A stretch of DNA of 64,000 nt from DASQHY01 sp035602605 (GTDB lineage Bacteria > Acidobacteriota > Terriglobia > Acidiferrales > UBA7541): assembly GCA_035602605.1 (NCBI GenBank), contig DATNLZ010000043.1:1-64000 (forward strand). Reading direction: 5' to 3'. A model generated the notes under the pieces. The model had not been told where the DNA came from and searched no databases. It saw only the letters and a list, made by a program, of their open reading frames with translations. A program made the position numbers and the translations under genes. This document shows positions 17,785 to 27,838 of the stretch, in pieces; the first letter of the stretch is position 1, and every line of letters begins with the position of its first letter.

Positions 17785-18578
17785 CGCGTCTCCACAAAAT
17801 AAAAAAGTGAAGTGAAAACCAAGTCCACCAAAATCACCAGGAAGATAGACGTAACTACAGCGGCCGTCGTGGAACGCCCGACCTCTTCGGCGCCGGCGCC
17901 GGTGCGAAATCCTTCATAGCAACCTACCGCGGTTATAGTCACCCCGAACATCACGCTTTTGATCAAGCCGCCGAAAATGTCGCGCAGGAAAAGCGCAGAA
18001 AGCGTGGCGTGCATATACCCGGTAAACGAAAATCCGGCCCCGGTAACGCCGAAGAGGGCTCCACCCAGTACTCCCATTGTGTCGGCCCAAGTAGTCAGGC
18101 ACGGGAGCATCAGCGCCATAGCGAGAAATTTTGGCGTAACCAGAAATTGCACCGGGTCGAGCGCCATGGTTTCCAGCGCGTCGATCTCCTCGGTAACTTT
18201 CATGGTCCCGATCTCTGCGGCAAACGCAGAGCCGGAGCGGCCGATCACCACCACGGCGGTGATCAACGGACCTAATTCACGAGTCATAGTGATGGCCACT
18301 GCGCTGGCGACAAAATTCAGGGCACCGAATTTTTTCAGCTCGTACGCGCCTTGCAATGCCAGAATGAGCCCGATGAAAAATGAAATTAGCGAGAGAATTG
18401 GCAGCGCGCCCACGCCTACGGCCATAGCCTGATGCACCGCGCGGTCCAGGCGCAGCGCCCGCCCCCGAAAAGGCGCCACCAGAGCGAAGTACCCTGCGCG
18501 AGCCCCCAGGCGTGTCAGCCCGCCTACATACGCCAGGGCGTCCAGCGTGGCCCCGCCGATTCTTCCTGCCAGTTCCAA
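17781..18578 (-). CDS. mlaE: Lipid ABC transporter permease, MlaE family
   Basis: A 265-residue integral membrane protein with five or six hydrophobic segments and the conserved family features LPILSLISFFIGLILALQ, TRELGPLITAVVVIGRSGSA and EIDALETMALDP. It forms the membrane core of the MlaFEDB-type complex. It is preceded by the STAS gene and followed by mlaF with a 4-base overlap. Confidence 0.9.
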   Translation of the reverse strand: MELAGRIGGATLDALAYVGGLTRLGARAGYFALVAPFRGRALRLDRAVHQAMAVGVGALPILSLISFFIGLILALQGAYELKKFGALNFVASAVAITMTRELGPLITAVVVIGRSGSAFAAEIGTMKVTEEIDALETMALDPVQFLVTPKFLAMALMLPCLTTWADTMGVLGGALFGVTGAGFSFTGYMHATLSALFLRDIFGGLIKSVMFGVTITAVGCYEGFRTGAGAEEVGRSTTAAVVTSIFLVILVDLVFTSLFYFVETR

Positions 18579-18609
18579 CCTTCCTCCGCTTCCCTCCGGC
18601 TGCTAGTGG

Positions 18610-18942
18610 TTACGTAGCGAATGCCTGTTCTTCGCTCTCGTACACTTCAAACAATTTTGCCAGCCGAGACATTTCGAGGACTTCGCGCGCTGCCGGGCTC
18701 AGCCCTACCAGCGACAGTCGCACACCCGCCGTTCGAGAGGCTTTTAATCCTTCCACAAGAGAGGCTATTCCCGAGCTGTCAATGTATTTCACTTTCTGAA
18801 GATTTACGAGGACGCGTTTTGCTCCCTTGGCCTGAAGAGCTCCGAGCAGCGCGCGTCGAAGCTCGGGCGAGTTGTACAGGTCAATGTTGCCGTCTACGAC
18901 GACGACGGTCGTGTCGCCCGACTGCCGCAAGGAAAGTTGCAC
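18610..18942 (-). CDS. STAS-domain protein (MlaB-like / anti-sigma factor antagonist fold)
   Basis: A 110-residue single STAS domain. The motif VKYIDSSGIASL carries the serine that is phosphorylated in SpoIIAA-type antagonists. Because it is the first gene of the lipid transport operon, it most likely plays the MlaB role of binding and regulating the ATPase. An independent role in partner switching is possible, but no anti-sigma kinase is nearby. GTG 18942 has a strong AGGAGG 9 bases upstream. Confidence 0.8.
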   Translation of the reverse strand: MQLSLRQSGDTTVVVVDGNIDLYNSPELRRALLGALQAKGAKRVLVNLQKVKYIDSSGIASLVEGLKASRTAGVRLSLVGLSPAAREVLEMSRLAKLFEVYESEEQAFAT

Positions 18943-19225
18943 CGGCCGGTTCCTCCTGAACGCAGGATCATCGAGCTAGGGCATTTCACCAGTGCGGGCG
19001 CGACCCGCTCGCAGATTCGCGCCCGTCCCGGAGCGAGCGTAAATCTGGTGGCAGCCCCACTCGGACTGCCTGCTCACCCCGTTATGGGGCATTTGTGACA
19101 AACTTTCGGCTACTTTTCAACCTGAACTTCTTGCCAAAACCAACCCCATGGCAAACGGCGAATACAGATGTGGCGGGCTGCAAGAGAAAGTGCACGCTTG
19201 AACGGGGCCGGCGAAGTACGGTGCG

Positions 19226-20593
19226 TCACCGGCGAGCTGGTTTTTGGGACTCGCTGCTTCTCTGTTCGATTGGCGTGTAAGTCCGCTGTTCGACGCCGCG
19301 ATACACCTGGCGGGGGCGCGCGATTTTTTGTTCCGGGTCGATGAGCATCTCCTGCCATTGCGCTATCCACCCGGACGCGCGCGGAATGGCAAACAGTACT
19401 GGGAACATGGTCATGGGGAATCCCATGGACTGGTAGATCAGCCCGGTATAGAAATCCACGTTGGGGTAAAGTTTTCGGGAAACGAAGTAGTCATCTTCGA
19501 GTGCGATGCGCTCGCATTCAAGAGCGATCCGCAGAAGCGGATTGATACCCATGATCTCAAATACCTGGTCGGCGATGTGCTTGATGATTCGGGCGCGCGG
19601 GTCATAATTTTTGTATACGCGGTGGCCGAAACCCATCAGTTTGCCTTCACCCTTTTTTACCTTTTTTATAAATTCCGGGACGTTGGCCACCGAACCAATC
19701 TCCATAAGCATCCGGAGCACTTCCTCATTTGCACCCCCGTGGAGCGGGCCGTAGAGGGCCGCGGTGGCCGCCGCGGTGGCGGAAAAGGGATCCACATGCG
19801 AGCTGCCCACGCAGCGCATCGCGTTGGTAGAGCAGTTCTGTTCGTGATCGGCGTGCAAGATGAAGAGGACGTCAAGGGCGCGCTCGAGTGTGGGATTCGG
19901 GCGGTACTTCAATTCGGTGGTCTTGAAAAGCATGTTCAGGAAGTTACCCGGATAGGAGAGCTCGTTATCAGGATAGGAGTAAGGCATTCCCAGGGTGTGG
20001 CGATAGGCGAAAGCGGCCAGCGTCGGCATCTTGCCAATGAGCCGCCAAGTCTGCTTGCGACGCGACTCTTCGTTGAAAATATCTTTTGCGTCCGGATAAA
20101 ACGTCGAAAGCGCGGCGATGGTCGAGATCAACATGCCCATCGGATGGGCGTCATAGTGGAAACCATCGAGAAATTTCTTAATGCTCTCATGAATGAACGT
20201 GTGATGCGTAACGTGGTAAGCCCATTGTTCTAGCTGCGTGGCGGTAGGAAGCTCGCCATACAAAATCAAGTATGCCGTTTCGAGATACGTGCTTTTCTCG
20301 GCTAAATCCTCGATCGCATAGCCCCGATATCGCAGGATCCCCGCGTCGCCATCAATGAATGTGATCTGGCTAGTGCAGCACGCTGTGTTGCTATACGCGG
20401 GGTCATAGCTCATCATCCCGAATTCTTTCGGGTCTACTTTGATTTGTCGGAGGTCCAGTGCGCGAATCGTACCGTCTTTGATTGGCAGTTCGTAGGTTTT
20501 TCCTGTTCGATTGTCGGTAACGGTGAGGGTATTCCGTGTCGCGCTTTCGGTCGCTGCGTTAGTCGCGCGCGGGTCTTGTTTAACAGGGTTCAT
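19226..20593 (-). CDS. gltA: Citrate synthase (type II)
   Basis: A 455-residue citrate synthase condensing acetyl-CoA with oxaloacetate. The catalytic histidines lie in HADHEQNCST and LHGGANEEVL; FGHRVYKNYDPRA is the substrate-binding loop, and a conserved Asp lies in YPNVDFYTGL. The N-terminal small domain (residues 20-70) is typical of hexameric type II enzymes. The frame stays open to 20761, but ATG 20593 has GAGGA 8 bases upstream and gives the usual N-terminus. It is 185 bases from the serC stop, with no clear promoter in between. Confidence 0.9.
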   Translation of the reverse strand: MNPVKQDPRATNAATESATRNTLTVTDNRTGKTYELPIKDGTIRALDLRQIKVDPKEFGMMSYDPAYSNTACCTSQITFIDGDAGILRYRGYAIEDLAEKSTYLETAYLILYGELPTATQLEQWAYHVTHHTFIHESIKKFLDGFHYDAHPMGMLISTIAALSTFYPDAKDIFNEESRRKQTWRLIGKMPTLAAFAYRHTLGMPYSYPDNELSYPGNFLNMLFKTTELKYRPNPTLERALDVLFILHADHEQNCSTNAMRCVGSSHVDPFSATAAATAALYGPLHGGANEEVLRMLMEIGSVANVPEFIKKVKKGEGKLMGFGHRVYKNYDPRARIIKHIADQVFEIMGINPLLRIALECERIALEDDYFVSRKLYPNVDFYTGLIYQSMGFPMTMFPVLFAIPRASGWIAQWQEMLIDPEQKIARPRQVYRGVEQRTYTPIEQRSSESQKPARR

Positions 20594-20778
20594 GAAGCGG
20601 TCCTCAGTACGCCCCCAATGTACACCATCCGCGTCCGACTGTGGAGTGGGCTGTGCAGAACCGCGGTTGCTCGCCGCAAATGTCCCGGCGATGCCGAAAC
20701 GTCGGTATTCAGGACTCGCGAGCTCGCTTGTATTCTGCTCCATCTGCCAAAAGATGGGCACGCGATGGTAGCTCGATG

Positions 20779-21909
20779 CTAGCCGTGGGTCCTCTGGAAT
20801 TCACGCATGAAGCTCGCTAGCGCTTCTACAGCTCCCAGCGTCACAGCGTTGTAAAGGGAAGCGCGGATTCCGCCAACCGAGCGATGTCCCGCCAGACCGA
20901 CCAGTCCCGCTGCGGCAGCTTGCTGCACAAACTCGCCTTCTAGCGATTGGTTTCCACCGGCGATGCGGAAAACAATGTTCATTCGCGAGCGAGAGTCTTT
21001 TTCGACCGGGCACGTGTAATATCCGCTTACCTCGATGGCCTCGTACAGCAGCTTGGCTTTCGCTTCGTTGCGCTTGGTAATCGCGGCGACTCCGCCTTCG
21101 GCATCTATCCAGTCCATCATCAGGCCGACGATGTACACTGCAAATGTCGGCGGGGTGTGATAGAGCGAGCCCTCCTTGATGTGCGTGCGATACTGCATGA
21201 TCGTTGGCAGGTTCTTGTTCGCGCGTTCCGCAAGATCACGCCGCACGATCACTATAGTTACGCCTGACGGACCGAGATTTTTCTGCGCACCGGCGAAAAT
21301 CAATCCGAAGCGGCGTATGTCTACCGAACGCGAAAGAATGTCAGAAGACATATCGGCGACCAGCGGCACGTCTTTTAGGTCGGAAAACTTGGTGCCCAGG
21401 GAACCCCACTCGGTGCCCTCAATGGTGTTGTTCGTACACAAATAAATATACGAGGCGTTTGGTGCGAATACGATTTCCTCTGGTCGAGGCAGCCGTCGGA
21501 ACCGTTCGGCCTCGGTGGTACAGGCGAGGCGATACTGGGCTTTACCTTTCAGCTCGCCCATAGCCTTGGCGGTCCACACACCGGTGTGAAGTACGTCTAC
21601 CGGCTTTCCCTCGACATAGAGATTCATCGGAATCATGGCAAATTGCAGGCTGCCCCCGCCTTGCAGAAACACAACCGCATACTCTTCCGGAATGGTTAGG
21701 TTGCGCCGCAGGCCTTGTTCCGCGCGCGTCAGAATATCTTCGAATTCAGACGAGCGGTGGCTCATCTCCATCACCGACATACCGGTGCCGCCATAATTGA
21801 CCAGTTCGCTGCGGATGCGTTCCAAAACGGTTAGGGGTAGAGCCCCCGGTCCGGCATTAAAGTTGTAAACGCGGCTATGAGTTCCGCCGAGCGGCGTTGA
21901 GCTGGGCAA
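20779..21909 (-). CDS. serC: Phosphoserine aminotransferase
   Basis: A 376-residue PLP enzyme of class V that makes 3-phosphoserine from 3-phosphohydroxypyruvate in serine synthesis; the same enzyme type is needed for pyridoxal phosphate synthesis. It starts with YNFNAGPGALP, has EMSHRSSEF, FLQGGGSLQFAMIPMNL, and the PLP lysine in FAGAQKNLGPSGVT. The C-terminal GHRSVGGIRASLYNA is diagnostic. ATG 21909 gives the usual length. Confidence 0.95.
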   Translation of the reverse strand: MPSSTPLGGTHSRVYNFNAGPGALPLTVLERIRSELVNYGGTGMSVMEMSHRSSEFEDILTRAEQGLRRNLTIPEEYAVVFLQGGGSLQFAMIPMNLYVEGKPVDVLHTGVWTAKAMGELKGKAQYRLACTTEAERFRRLPRPEEIVFAPNASYIYLCTNNTIEGTEWGSLGTKFSDLKDVPLVADMSSDILSRSVDIRRFGLIFAGAQKNLGPSGVTIVIVRRDLAERANKNLPTIMQYRTHIKEGSLYHTPPTFAVYIVGLMMDWIDAEGGVAAITKRNEAKAKLLYEAIEVSGYYTCPVEKDSRSRMNIVFRIAGGNQSLEGEFVQQAAAAGLVGLAGHRSVGGIRASLYNAVTLGAVEALASFMREFQRTHG

Positions 21910-22024
21910 TTGCGGATTCCTTCCCTGGAGATAGACGGCTGGTGTTTGTTCTAGTGGGCCTCAAAAATTGAGAGTAACAGATTTATCCGGGCCATCACTG
22001 CAAAGTTGAGGCCTGTGAGGACGG

Positions 22025-24151
22025 GTGCTATTCTGGTGGACTATGGCCGACGCTGAAACCACTGCGCTGGCCGCACAGGCGGCCGAACCCTCTGCAGCCA
22101 CGCTCCGGCAATTTGAGACCCTGCTCGAGGTGTCAGAATCCATTGCGCACCATCGCGACCTCGGTGCCCTGTTTCACGACTTAGCCCCGCGCCTGCATCG
22201 TGTGGTGCAATTCGACTATCTGAATCTGGTGCTCCACAATCCGGAATCCAATCTCATGCGTTTGCACATTCTCGAAACTGGGCAACCGCACCAAATTCAT
22301 CCGGGCATGGAGCTTCCGGTAAACGCAACGCCTTCGGGTTTGGTGTTTGAGACGCAGCAACCGTACATTTCATCGGACATTTTGCAGGAGACGCGATTCC
22401 CGGACTTTGTGGAGCGTCTACGCAAGGACAGTATCCGCGGCGTCTCGATCCTGCCGCTGACAACCGCTCAGCGTAGGATAGGTGCGCTCGGCTTTGGTCG
22501 GCGGTTAGCCCACAGCTATACCGAAGCCGAAATAGAATTTATGCAGCGCGTGGCAAGTCTTGTGGCTGTGGCTGTTGATAACGCGCTCAACTTTCAGAGT
22601 TCGCAGGCCTACCAGCAGCAATTGGCACAGGAGCGCGATCACCTGCGGCTGCTGCTCGAGGTAAACAATGCGGTTGTCTCGAACCTGGATATCCGTACCT
22701 TGTTTCGCGCGATCGCGACCGCAGTGCGTCGCGTGATACAGCACGAATTCACGAGCCTGGCGCTTTATGACGCAGATAGCAACACCATGCGCGTGCAGGC
22801 GCTCGACTACATGGGCGGGGGCCGCGGCTTTATCCGTGAAGAGATGATCGTGCCTATGGGGAAATCACCGGCAGGCCGCTGTTACCAGGAACGCAAGCCG
22901 CGTGTCGCAGGGTACGCCGAACTCGAAGGATATGACTCTGACCTTGTACGGCTGCTGCTGGGGGAAGGAGTTCGTAGTGTGTGCTGCGTGCCTCTGGTTA
23001 CGCGTGACCGCGTTCTTGGCACGCTGAATCTTGCGAGCATTCACGATAACGCTTTTTCCCAGCAGGACGCGAATTTGATGGGCGAGGTGGCGTCGCAAGT
23101 GGCGATTGCCGTGGAAAATGCGCTCGCTTATAAGGAAATCGCTGCGCTCAAGAACAAGCTTGCGGAAGAGAAGCTGTATCTCGAAGATGAAATTCGCAGC
23201 GAGCTAAATTTCGAGGAGATCATCGGCGAAAGCGCACCGCTGAAGCACGTTCTCAAGCAGGTCGAAACGGTTGCCCCCACCGATTCGACGGTTCTCATTC
23301 TAGGGGAAACTGGGACCGGCAAAGAGCTGATCGCGCGGGCTCTCCATGACCTGAGCCAGAGGCGCGAGCGCACCTTTGTAAAAATAAACTGCGCCGCAAT
23401 TCCCACGGGGCTGCTGGAATCGGAGCTGTTCGGGCACGAGCGCGGGGCCTTTACCGGTGCCATCGCCCAGAAACTTGGACGCTTCGAGCTGGCTGATAAG
23501 GGCACACTGTTTCTTGACGAAGTCGGTGATATCCCGCCGGAATTGCAGCCTAAATTACTGCGCGTGCTGCAGGAGCAGGAATTCGAACGTCTCGGCGCGA
23601 CTCGCACGATTCGGATCGATGTGCGTCTGGTCGTCGCAACAAACCGTGACCTCGCGCAGTTGGTCGAAGACCGACAATTTCGCAGCGACTTGTACTATCG
23701 GTTAAACGTTTTTCCAATTCAAATGCCCGCACTGCGAGAGCGTCGCGAAGATATCCCATTGCTGGTGCGCTACTTCGTCCAGAAATATAGCCGTCGGATG
23801 AACAAGCGGATCGAGTCCATTTTTGCTGAAGACATGGAGGCGCTGACGCGATACCACTGGCCCGGCAATATCCGCGAGTTGGAAAACTGGATTGAGCGCG
23901 CGGTGATCGTTTCCGCTGGGCCGGTGTTGCGGGTTCCGGTGGCCGAGCTAAAGGCTCCGCCGGGGAGCTCGGTGGGGCAATCCGCGCATCCAACCACACT
24001 CGAGGAAGCCGAACGCCAAGCTATCGTTAGTGCGTTGCGCGAAACAGGATGGGTACTCGCCGGGCCGCGCGGCGCGGCCCAGCGCCTAGGAATGAAGCGG
24101 ACAACGCTGCAATCACGGATGCGCAAGCTCGGAATCGCGCGTCCTCAGTGA
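22025..24151 (+). CDS. Sigma-54-dependent transcriptional activator with two GAF domains
   Basis: A 708-residue FhlA-like enhancer-binding protein. Two GAF sensor domains occupy about residues 45-190 and 215-375, a short coiled coil follows, and the AAA+ domain spans about 405-635 with Walker A GETGTGKE, the sigma-54 contact loop GAFTGA and Walker B LFLDEVGDIP. A Fis-type helix-turn-helix ends the protein (AAQRLGMKRTTLQSRMRKLG). The signal is unknown, and no -12/-24 promoter was found by eye in adjacent gaps. Start is GTG 22025, with ATG 22043 as a good in-frame alternative. Confidence 0.88.
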   Translation: MLFWWTMADAETTALAAQAAEPSAATLRQFETLLEVSESIAHHRDLGALFHDLAPRLHRVVQFDYLNLVLHNPESNLMRLHILETGQPHQIHPGMELPVNATPSGLVFETQQPYISSDILQETRFPDFVERLRKDSIRGVSILPLTTAQRRIGALGFGRRLAHSYTEAEIEFMQRVASLVAVAVDNALNFQSSQAYQQQLAQERDHLRLLLEVNNAVVSNLDIRTLFRAIATAVRRVIQHEFTSLALYDADSNTMRVQALDYMGGGRGFIREEMIVPMGKSPAGRCYQERKPRVAGYAELEGYDSDLVRLLLGEGVRSVCCVPLVTRDRVLGTLNLASIHDNAFSQQDANLMGEVASQVAIAVENALAYKEIAALKNKLAEEKLYLEDEIRSELNFEEIIGESAPLKHVLKQVETVAPTDSTVLILGETGTGKELIARALHDLSQRRERTFVKINCAAIPTGLLESELFGHERGAFTGAIAQKLGRFELADKGTLFLDEVGDIPPELQPKLLRVLQEQEFERLGATRTIRIDVRLVVATNRDLAQLVEDRQFRSDLYYRLNVFPIQMPALRERREDIPLLVRYFVQKYSRRMNKRIESIFAEDMEALTRYHWPGNIRELENWIERAVIVSAGPVLRVPVAELKAPPGSSVGQSAHPTTLEEAERQAIVSALRETGWVLAGPRGAAQRLGMKRTTLQSRMRKLGIARPQ

Positions 24152-24243
24152 TCCTTTCGATTTTTTACCGGAACTCTCTCAGTTCCTTTTTGACCTTTAG
24201 CTGAGAGGTGTCACAATACAGTAAGCGGCGATAAACCCGAACT

Positions 24244-25158
24244 GTGCGCATGCGATCTAAGTCTACCTTCGTTTTCTATTTTCTTATGACCCTGGCCCTC
24301 GCGGCTTATCTGGCCCATGCGGCGCTGGCGTTCACCCCGCAAGGGCAGTCGGCACCTAACCGGCCGGTGGCGAACGTTACGCCCGTTCCGACCACGACGG
24401 CCAGATCTTCGAAAGACGATGTTGCAACGCTGCGCTTTGTAAAGAACCCCGATCCGGCCCCTGGGTTTGTACTCAACGATTTGGCCGGGAAATCTCTTTC
24501 GCTGTCGTTATTTTCCGGCAAAGTAGTCCTCTTGAATTTTTGGGCCACTTGGTGCGGGCCATGCCGCTCAGAGATCGCCGGCTTGATTGAGCTTCAAGCT
24601 AAATATGGGGATCGCCTGCAGGTCATCGGTCTTTCGACAGACGAGGGGCCAACGGAGACTGTAAAGCGCTACGCCGAAAGAATGCACATTAATTATCCGG
24701 TCGCGATGGCGACGCCGGACGTTGCGCAAAAGTACGGTGGCATTTTGGCCCTGCCGACATCGTTCCTGCTGGATGCCCAGGGGCGCGTTGTGCAGAAACA
24801 TATTGGGCTGTGGGATCAAGACTACTTTGAGCTTGAGATCCGCGCGCTGCTGGGCCTTCCGGTAGACGCAAAGGTCGAAACATTTGAAGACGTCGGCCAA
24901 ATCTTTCTCGTGAATGCCAGCCGCGCTCAAGAACTTCCCGGCGTGGATGTTTCAGCTCTTTCGCCAGAACAGAAGAAACTTGCCCTGCGGCGCTTCAATG
25001 AACGAACTTGTTCTTGCGGCTGCCAGCTGACTCTGGCGCAATGTCGGATTAACGACTCAGCGTGTTCGGTCAGCAAGAAAGAGACTGCCGACCTGGTGCA
25101 GGCAATTCTGCATAAAACACCCGGGATCGCAAAAGCTCCGCAGGGTCCAAAACAGTAA
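24244..25158 (+). CDS. TlpA/ResA-like thioredoxin with a C-terminal cysteine-rich tail
   Basis: A 304-residue exported protein. A hydrophobic N-terminal segment (about residues 8-27) anchors or exports it. The thioredoxin domain (about 70-205) has the active site ATWCGPC and the cis-proline loop ALPTSF. Residues about 255-280 form an unusual block, CSCGCQLTLAQC followed by a further Cys (DSACSVS), five cysteines in about 22 residues. This could bind a metal or act as an extra redox site. The thioredoxin fold suggests thiol reduction outside the cytoplasm. GTG 24244 and ATG 24250 are both possible starts. Confidence 0.75.
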   Translation: MRMRSKSTFVFYFLMTLALAAYLAHAALAFTPQGQSAPNRPVANVTPVPTTTARSSKDDVATLRFVKNPDPAPGFVLNDLAGKSLSLSLFSGKVVLLNFWATWCGPCRSEIAGLIELQAKYGDRLQVIGLSTDEGPTETVKRYAERMHINYPVAMATPDVAQKYGGILALPTSFLLDAQGRVVQKHIGLWDQDYFELEIRALLGLPVDAKVETFEDVGQIFLVNASRAQELPGVDVSALSPEQKKLALRRFNERTCSCGCQLTLAQCRINDSACSVSKKETADLVQAILHKTPGIAKAPQGPKQ

Positions 25159-25408
25159 ATCCGCTTGCGTATGGTAGGTCTTCCATGGGGAGTGGAATCA
25201 GACCGATTCTCCTCTATCGCCAAGGTTGATCCTTTTTGGAACGTTCGGACATTGCATAATCGCCAGACCCCAAGCCACGTTACGACGCGCGTGGTCATCT
25301 AAGTACCAGGCCACCCTTCCTGGGCACTCGAGCAAGAGCACGATCGGAGTTTGCTTTGCGCGCGCGACCGATGGCAGCGGGTGCGGATTGCATTTTGAGG
25401 ACAGAAGA

Positions 25409-26041
25409 ATGAACAGGCTTTCAAGATCGCTTACGCAATTTTTCCTGTTGGGGGGCGTAATTGCTCTGGCTACTCTAACCCTTTCCTGCGGGAATATTGA
25501 TCGCATCCTAGGAACGATTCAGCCAAAAGATATCTGCGACTGCTTGGCCATCGAGCCGGACATCACCGATTATCGCCATAATGCGAAACACGTTCCCATC
25601 CCCAACATCGCGGCGGAAGAGATCACGGTGGAAATGATTCTGAGCTGGCGCGAGGACCTGGCCCTGCCTCCCGATGCACCGCGAACCGGTCGTGAACTGA
25701 GAGTGTTTCACGTTGCGGGAGCATTCGTGCAGAACGCCAGCGTCAACCCCAAAGATTGCGACATCCATATTGAAATCTCACAAACTGCCGATAAAAATGC
25801 TAGGAGAATCGTGGTGGAAACACCCATTGATAGCGGCTATTGTCCGGGGCGCAAAACTATTCAGGCACAACTTTTGCAACATGGATTTCAGTTGGATGTC
25901 CAGCATGGCGGCGAGCTGCTGCAAGCCTTGCGGGCGGAAATTCTGGGAATGGCCTTTGAAGATTTTGAACACGACCGCGGCTCTCCCCAGGTGGGTACGG
26001 TTTGGGAGTTACATCCCGCTACGGTGAATCTTCTTCCTTAG
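25409..26041 (+). CDS. Putative lipoprotein, unknown function
   Basis: A 210-residue protein with a signal segment and lipobox (LTLSCGN) near residue 26, so probably membrane-anchored outside the cytoplasm. A CDCLAIEPDITDYRH segment follows, and the end reads VWELHPATVNLLP. I do not recognise a named family. The frame extends to 25226, but ATG 25409 has GAGGA 7 bases upstream and begins the signal sequence. Confidence 0.6.
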   Translation: MNRLSRSLTQFFLLGGVIALATLTLSCGNIDRILGTIQPKDICDCLAIEPDITDYRHNAKHVPIPNIAAEEITVEMILSWREDLALPPDAPRTGRELRVFHVAGAFVQNASVNPKDCDIHIEISQTADKNARRIVVETPIDSGYCPGRKTIQAQLLQHGFQLDVQHGGELLQALRAEILGMAFEDFEHDRGSPQVGTVWELHPATVNLLP

Positions 26042-26211
26042 ACAATTTAATTTCGTTGCCTCATACTGTCCCATCGTTGGGAAGCAGAAAGCCGAAGCCT
26101 AGGGTTTCGGCTGCGTCGTTTGCCTCACAGTATGGCTCCAAAAGTTTTGCGGAAAACCGTTTCTGGGGCGGCCTGACGGCGATACATTTCGCGGTGCGTG
26201 GAGGACTAGGC

Positions 26212-27813
26212 GTGCGTAGACTGAAAACAAGTGTGGTGGCTTTGGCGATCTTGCTCGTTCTTGGTAGCGCTCTCGCCGCGCAGGTGCAAACTCCCGCGCA
26301 GACGCCGCTGGACCTCGATGCCATTTACAAAATCAAAGCCGAAGGGCTCGGGCAGCAATCACGGGTCATGGAAATCACGAGCTATCTTACGGATGTGTAT
26401 GGTCCGCGTCTCACTAATTCGCCGAACATCAAGGCTGCAGCGCAATATGTGCTCCAAAAGTTGCAGGAATGGAAGCTTGCCAATGCTCATCTCGAGCCTT
26501 GGGGCCCTTTCGGCCGTGGCTGGTCAAATGAGCGTTTCTCCGTCAACGTAATTTCACCTCGGCCATTCCCAGTGCTGGGATACGCGCAAGCTTGGACGCC
26601 GGGCACAAACGGGCCGGTTACCGCCGAAGCCCTACTCGCTCCGATTGAAAAGGAATCGGATATGGAGCAGTATCGCGGCAAGCTCAAAGGAAAGATCGTA
26701 CTCACGGCCGCACTGCCCCAGGGGCAGGCGCGCTCCACGCCGGAATCTCGTCGCTACACCGATACGGACCTAAGCGAACTTTCTGTGGAACCGATTCCGG
26801 GGATGCGCGCGGGCCTTAGCGGTCCTGGACCCACACCGGAGTTGATGGCGCGCTTCCGTGCGCAGCGGGAATTGAACAACAAAATTGCTCGGTTTCTGCA
26901 TGAGGAAGGCGTTGCTGCTTGGTTCGACACCGGACGCGGCGATTATGGCACCGTCTTCGTTAGTGCCGGAGGTTCGCGCGACCCCAAAGATCCGCCCGTC
27001 CCGACGTGCATTTCGATAAGCAGTGAGCATTACGGTCGCATGTATCGCATGTTAGAGAAAAAAGTTCCCGTAAGAATAGAGATGAATATCGAAAACAGAT
27101 TTTATGACGATGAGTTGAACTCATTCAACATTGTTGGGGAGATCCCCGGCACCGACAAAGCGAATGAGCTCGTAATGCTGGGCGCCCATTTTGATTCCTG
27201 GCACGCCGGCACCGGTGCTACGGATAACGGCGCCGGCTCGGCAGTCATGCTTGAGGCTCTGCGCATCTTGAAAGCTAGCGGACTTAAGATGCGTCGTACG
27301 GTGCGGCTCGGCTTGTGGACCGGGGAAGAGCAGGGATTGCTCGGCTCCAAGGCCTACATCAAAGAACACTTCGGCGATCCTCAGACCATGCACCTGAAGC
27401 CCGAGCACGACAGGCTGTCGGCGTACTTCAATGTGGACAACGGCGGCGGAAAAATTCGTGGGATTTATCTACAAGGCAATGAGGCGGTCGCCCCAATCTT
27501 CGAACGCTGGATGCAGCCATTCAAGGGCCTGGGGATGACCACTGAGGCCATCCGCAACACTGGTGGAACCGACCATCTCTCCTATGACGCCGTGGGGCTT
27601 CCGGGCTTTCAGTTTATCCAGGATCCGATGGACTATGACACGCGCACACATCACTCCAACATGGATGTTTATGAGCGCATTCAGGAACCGGACATGAAGC
27701 AGATGTCGGTTATCGTGGCTTCGTTTGTTTATCTGGCCGCGAATTACCCGGAGAAACTGCCGCGTAAGCCTTTGCCCCAGCCACCGCCGCCCGCGCCAGG
27801 TGCCAGGCCATAA
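26212..27813 (+). CDS. Secreted M28-family zinc aminopeptidase with PA-domain insert
   Basis: A 533-residue exported peptidase. GTG 26212 has GAGGA 6 bases upstream and starts a clear signal peptide ending at ALAAQ, so the longer frame from 26002 is not used. After a PA-like region (about 120-290) comes the M28 catalytic domain, with co-catalytic zinc ligands visible in AHFDSWHAGTGATDNGAG (His, Asp), WTGEEQGLLGS (Glu pair), FNVDNGGG (Asp) and DTRTHHSNMD (His). The C-terminus is proline-rich. It probably removes N-terminal residues from peptides in the periplasm or outside the cell. Confidence 0.88.
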   Translation: MRRLKTSVVALAILLVLGSALAAQVQTPAQTPLDLDAIYKIKAEGLGQQSRVMEITSYLTDVYGPRLTNSPNIKAAAQYVLQKLQEWKLANAHLEPWGPFGRGWSNERFSVNVISPRPFPVLGYAQAWTPGTNGPVTAEALLAPIEKESDMEQYRGKLKGKIVLTAALPQGQARSTPESRRYTDTDLSELSVEPIPGMRAGLSGPGPTPELMARFRAQRELNNKIARFLHEEGVAAWFDTGRGDYGTVFVSAGGSRDPKDPPVPTCISISSEHYGRMYRMLEKKVPVRIEMNIENRFYDDELNSFNIVGEIPGTDKANELVMLGAHFDSWHAGTGATDNGAGSAVMLEALRILKASGLKMRRTVRLGLWTGEEQGLLGSKAYIKEHFGDPQTMHLKPEHDRLSAYFNVDNGGGKIRGIYLQGNEAVAPIFERWMQPFKGLGMTTEAIRNTGGTDHLSYDAVGLPGFQFIQDPMDYDTRTHHSNMDVYERIQEPDMKQMSVIVASFVYLAANYPEKLPRKPLPQPPPPAPGARP

Positions 27814-27838
27814 TCCCCGGTTCGAGGGTGCACGTTTC

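Noticed and set aside
19244..20233. 329-codon open frame opposite citrate synthase
   Set aside because: It is antisense to a well-conserved gltA and its translation has no family features; a shadow of codon bias.
22025..24151. Link of the sigma-54 activator to the sulfur genes
   Set aside because: The distance is over 4 kb with unrelated genes between, and no -12/-24 element was seen before sir or cysD.
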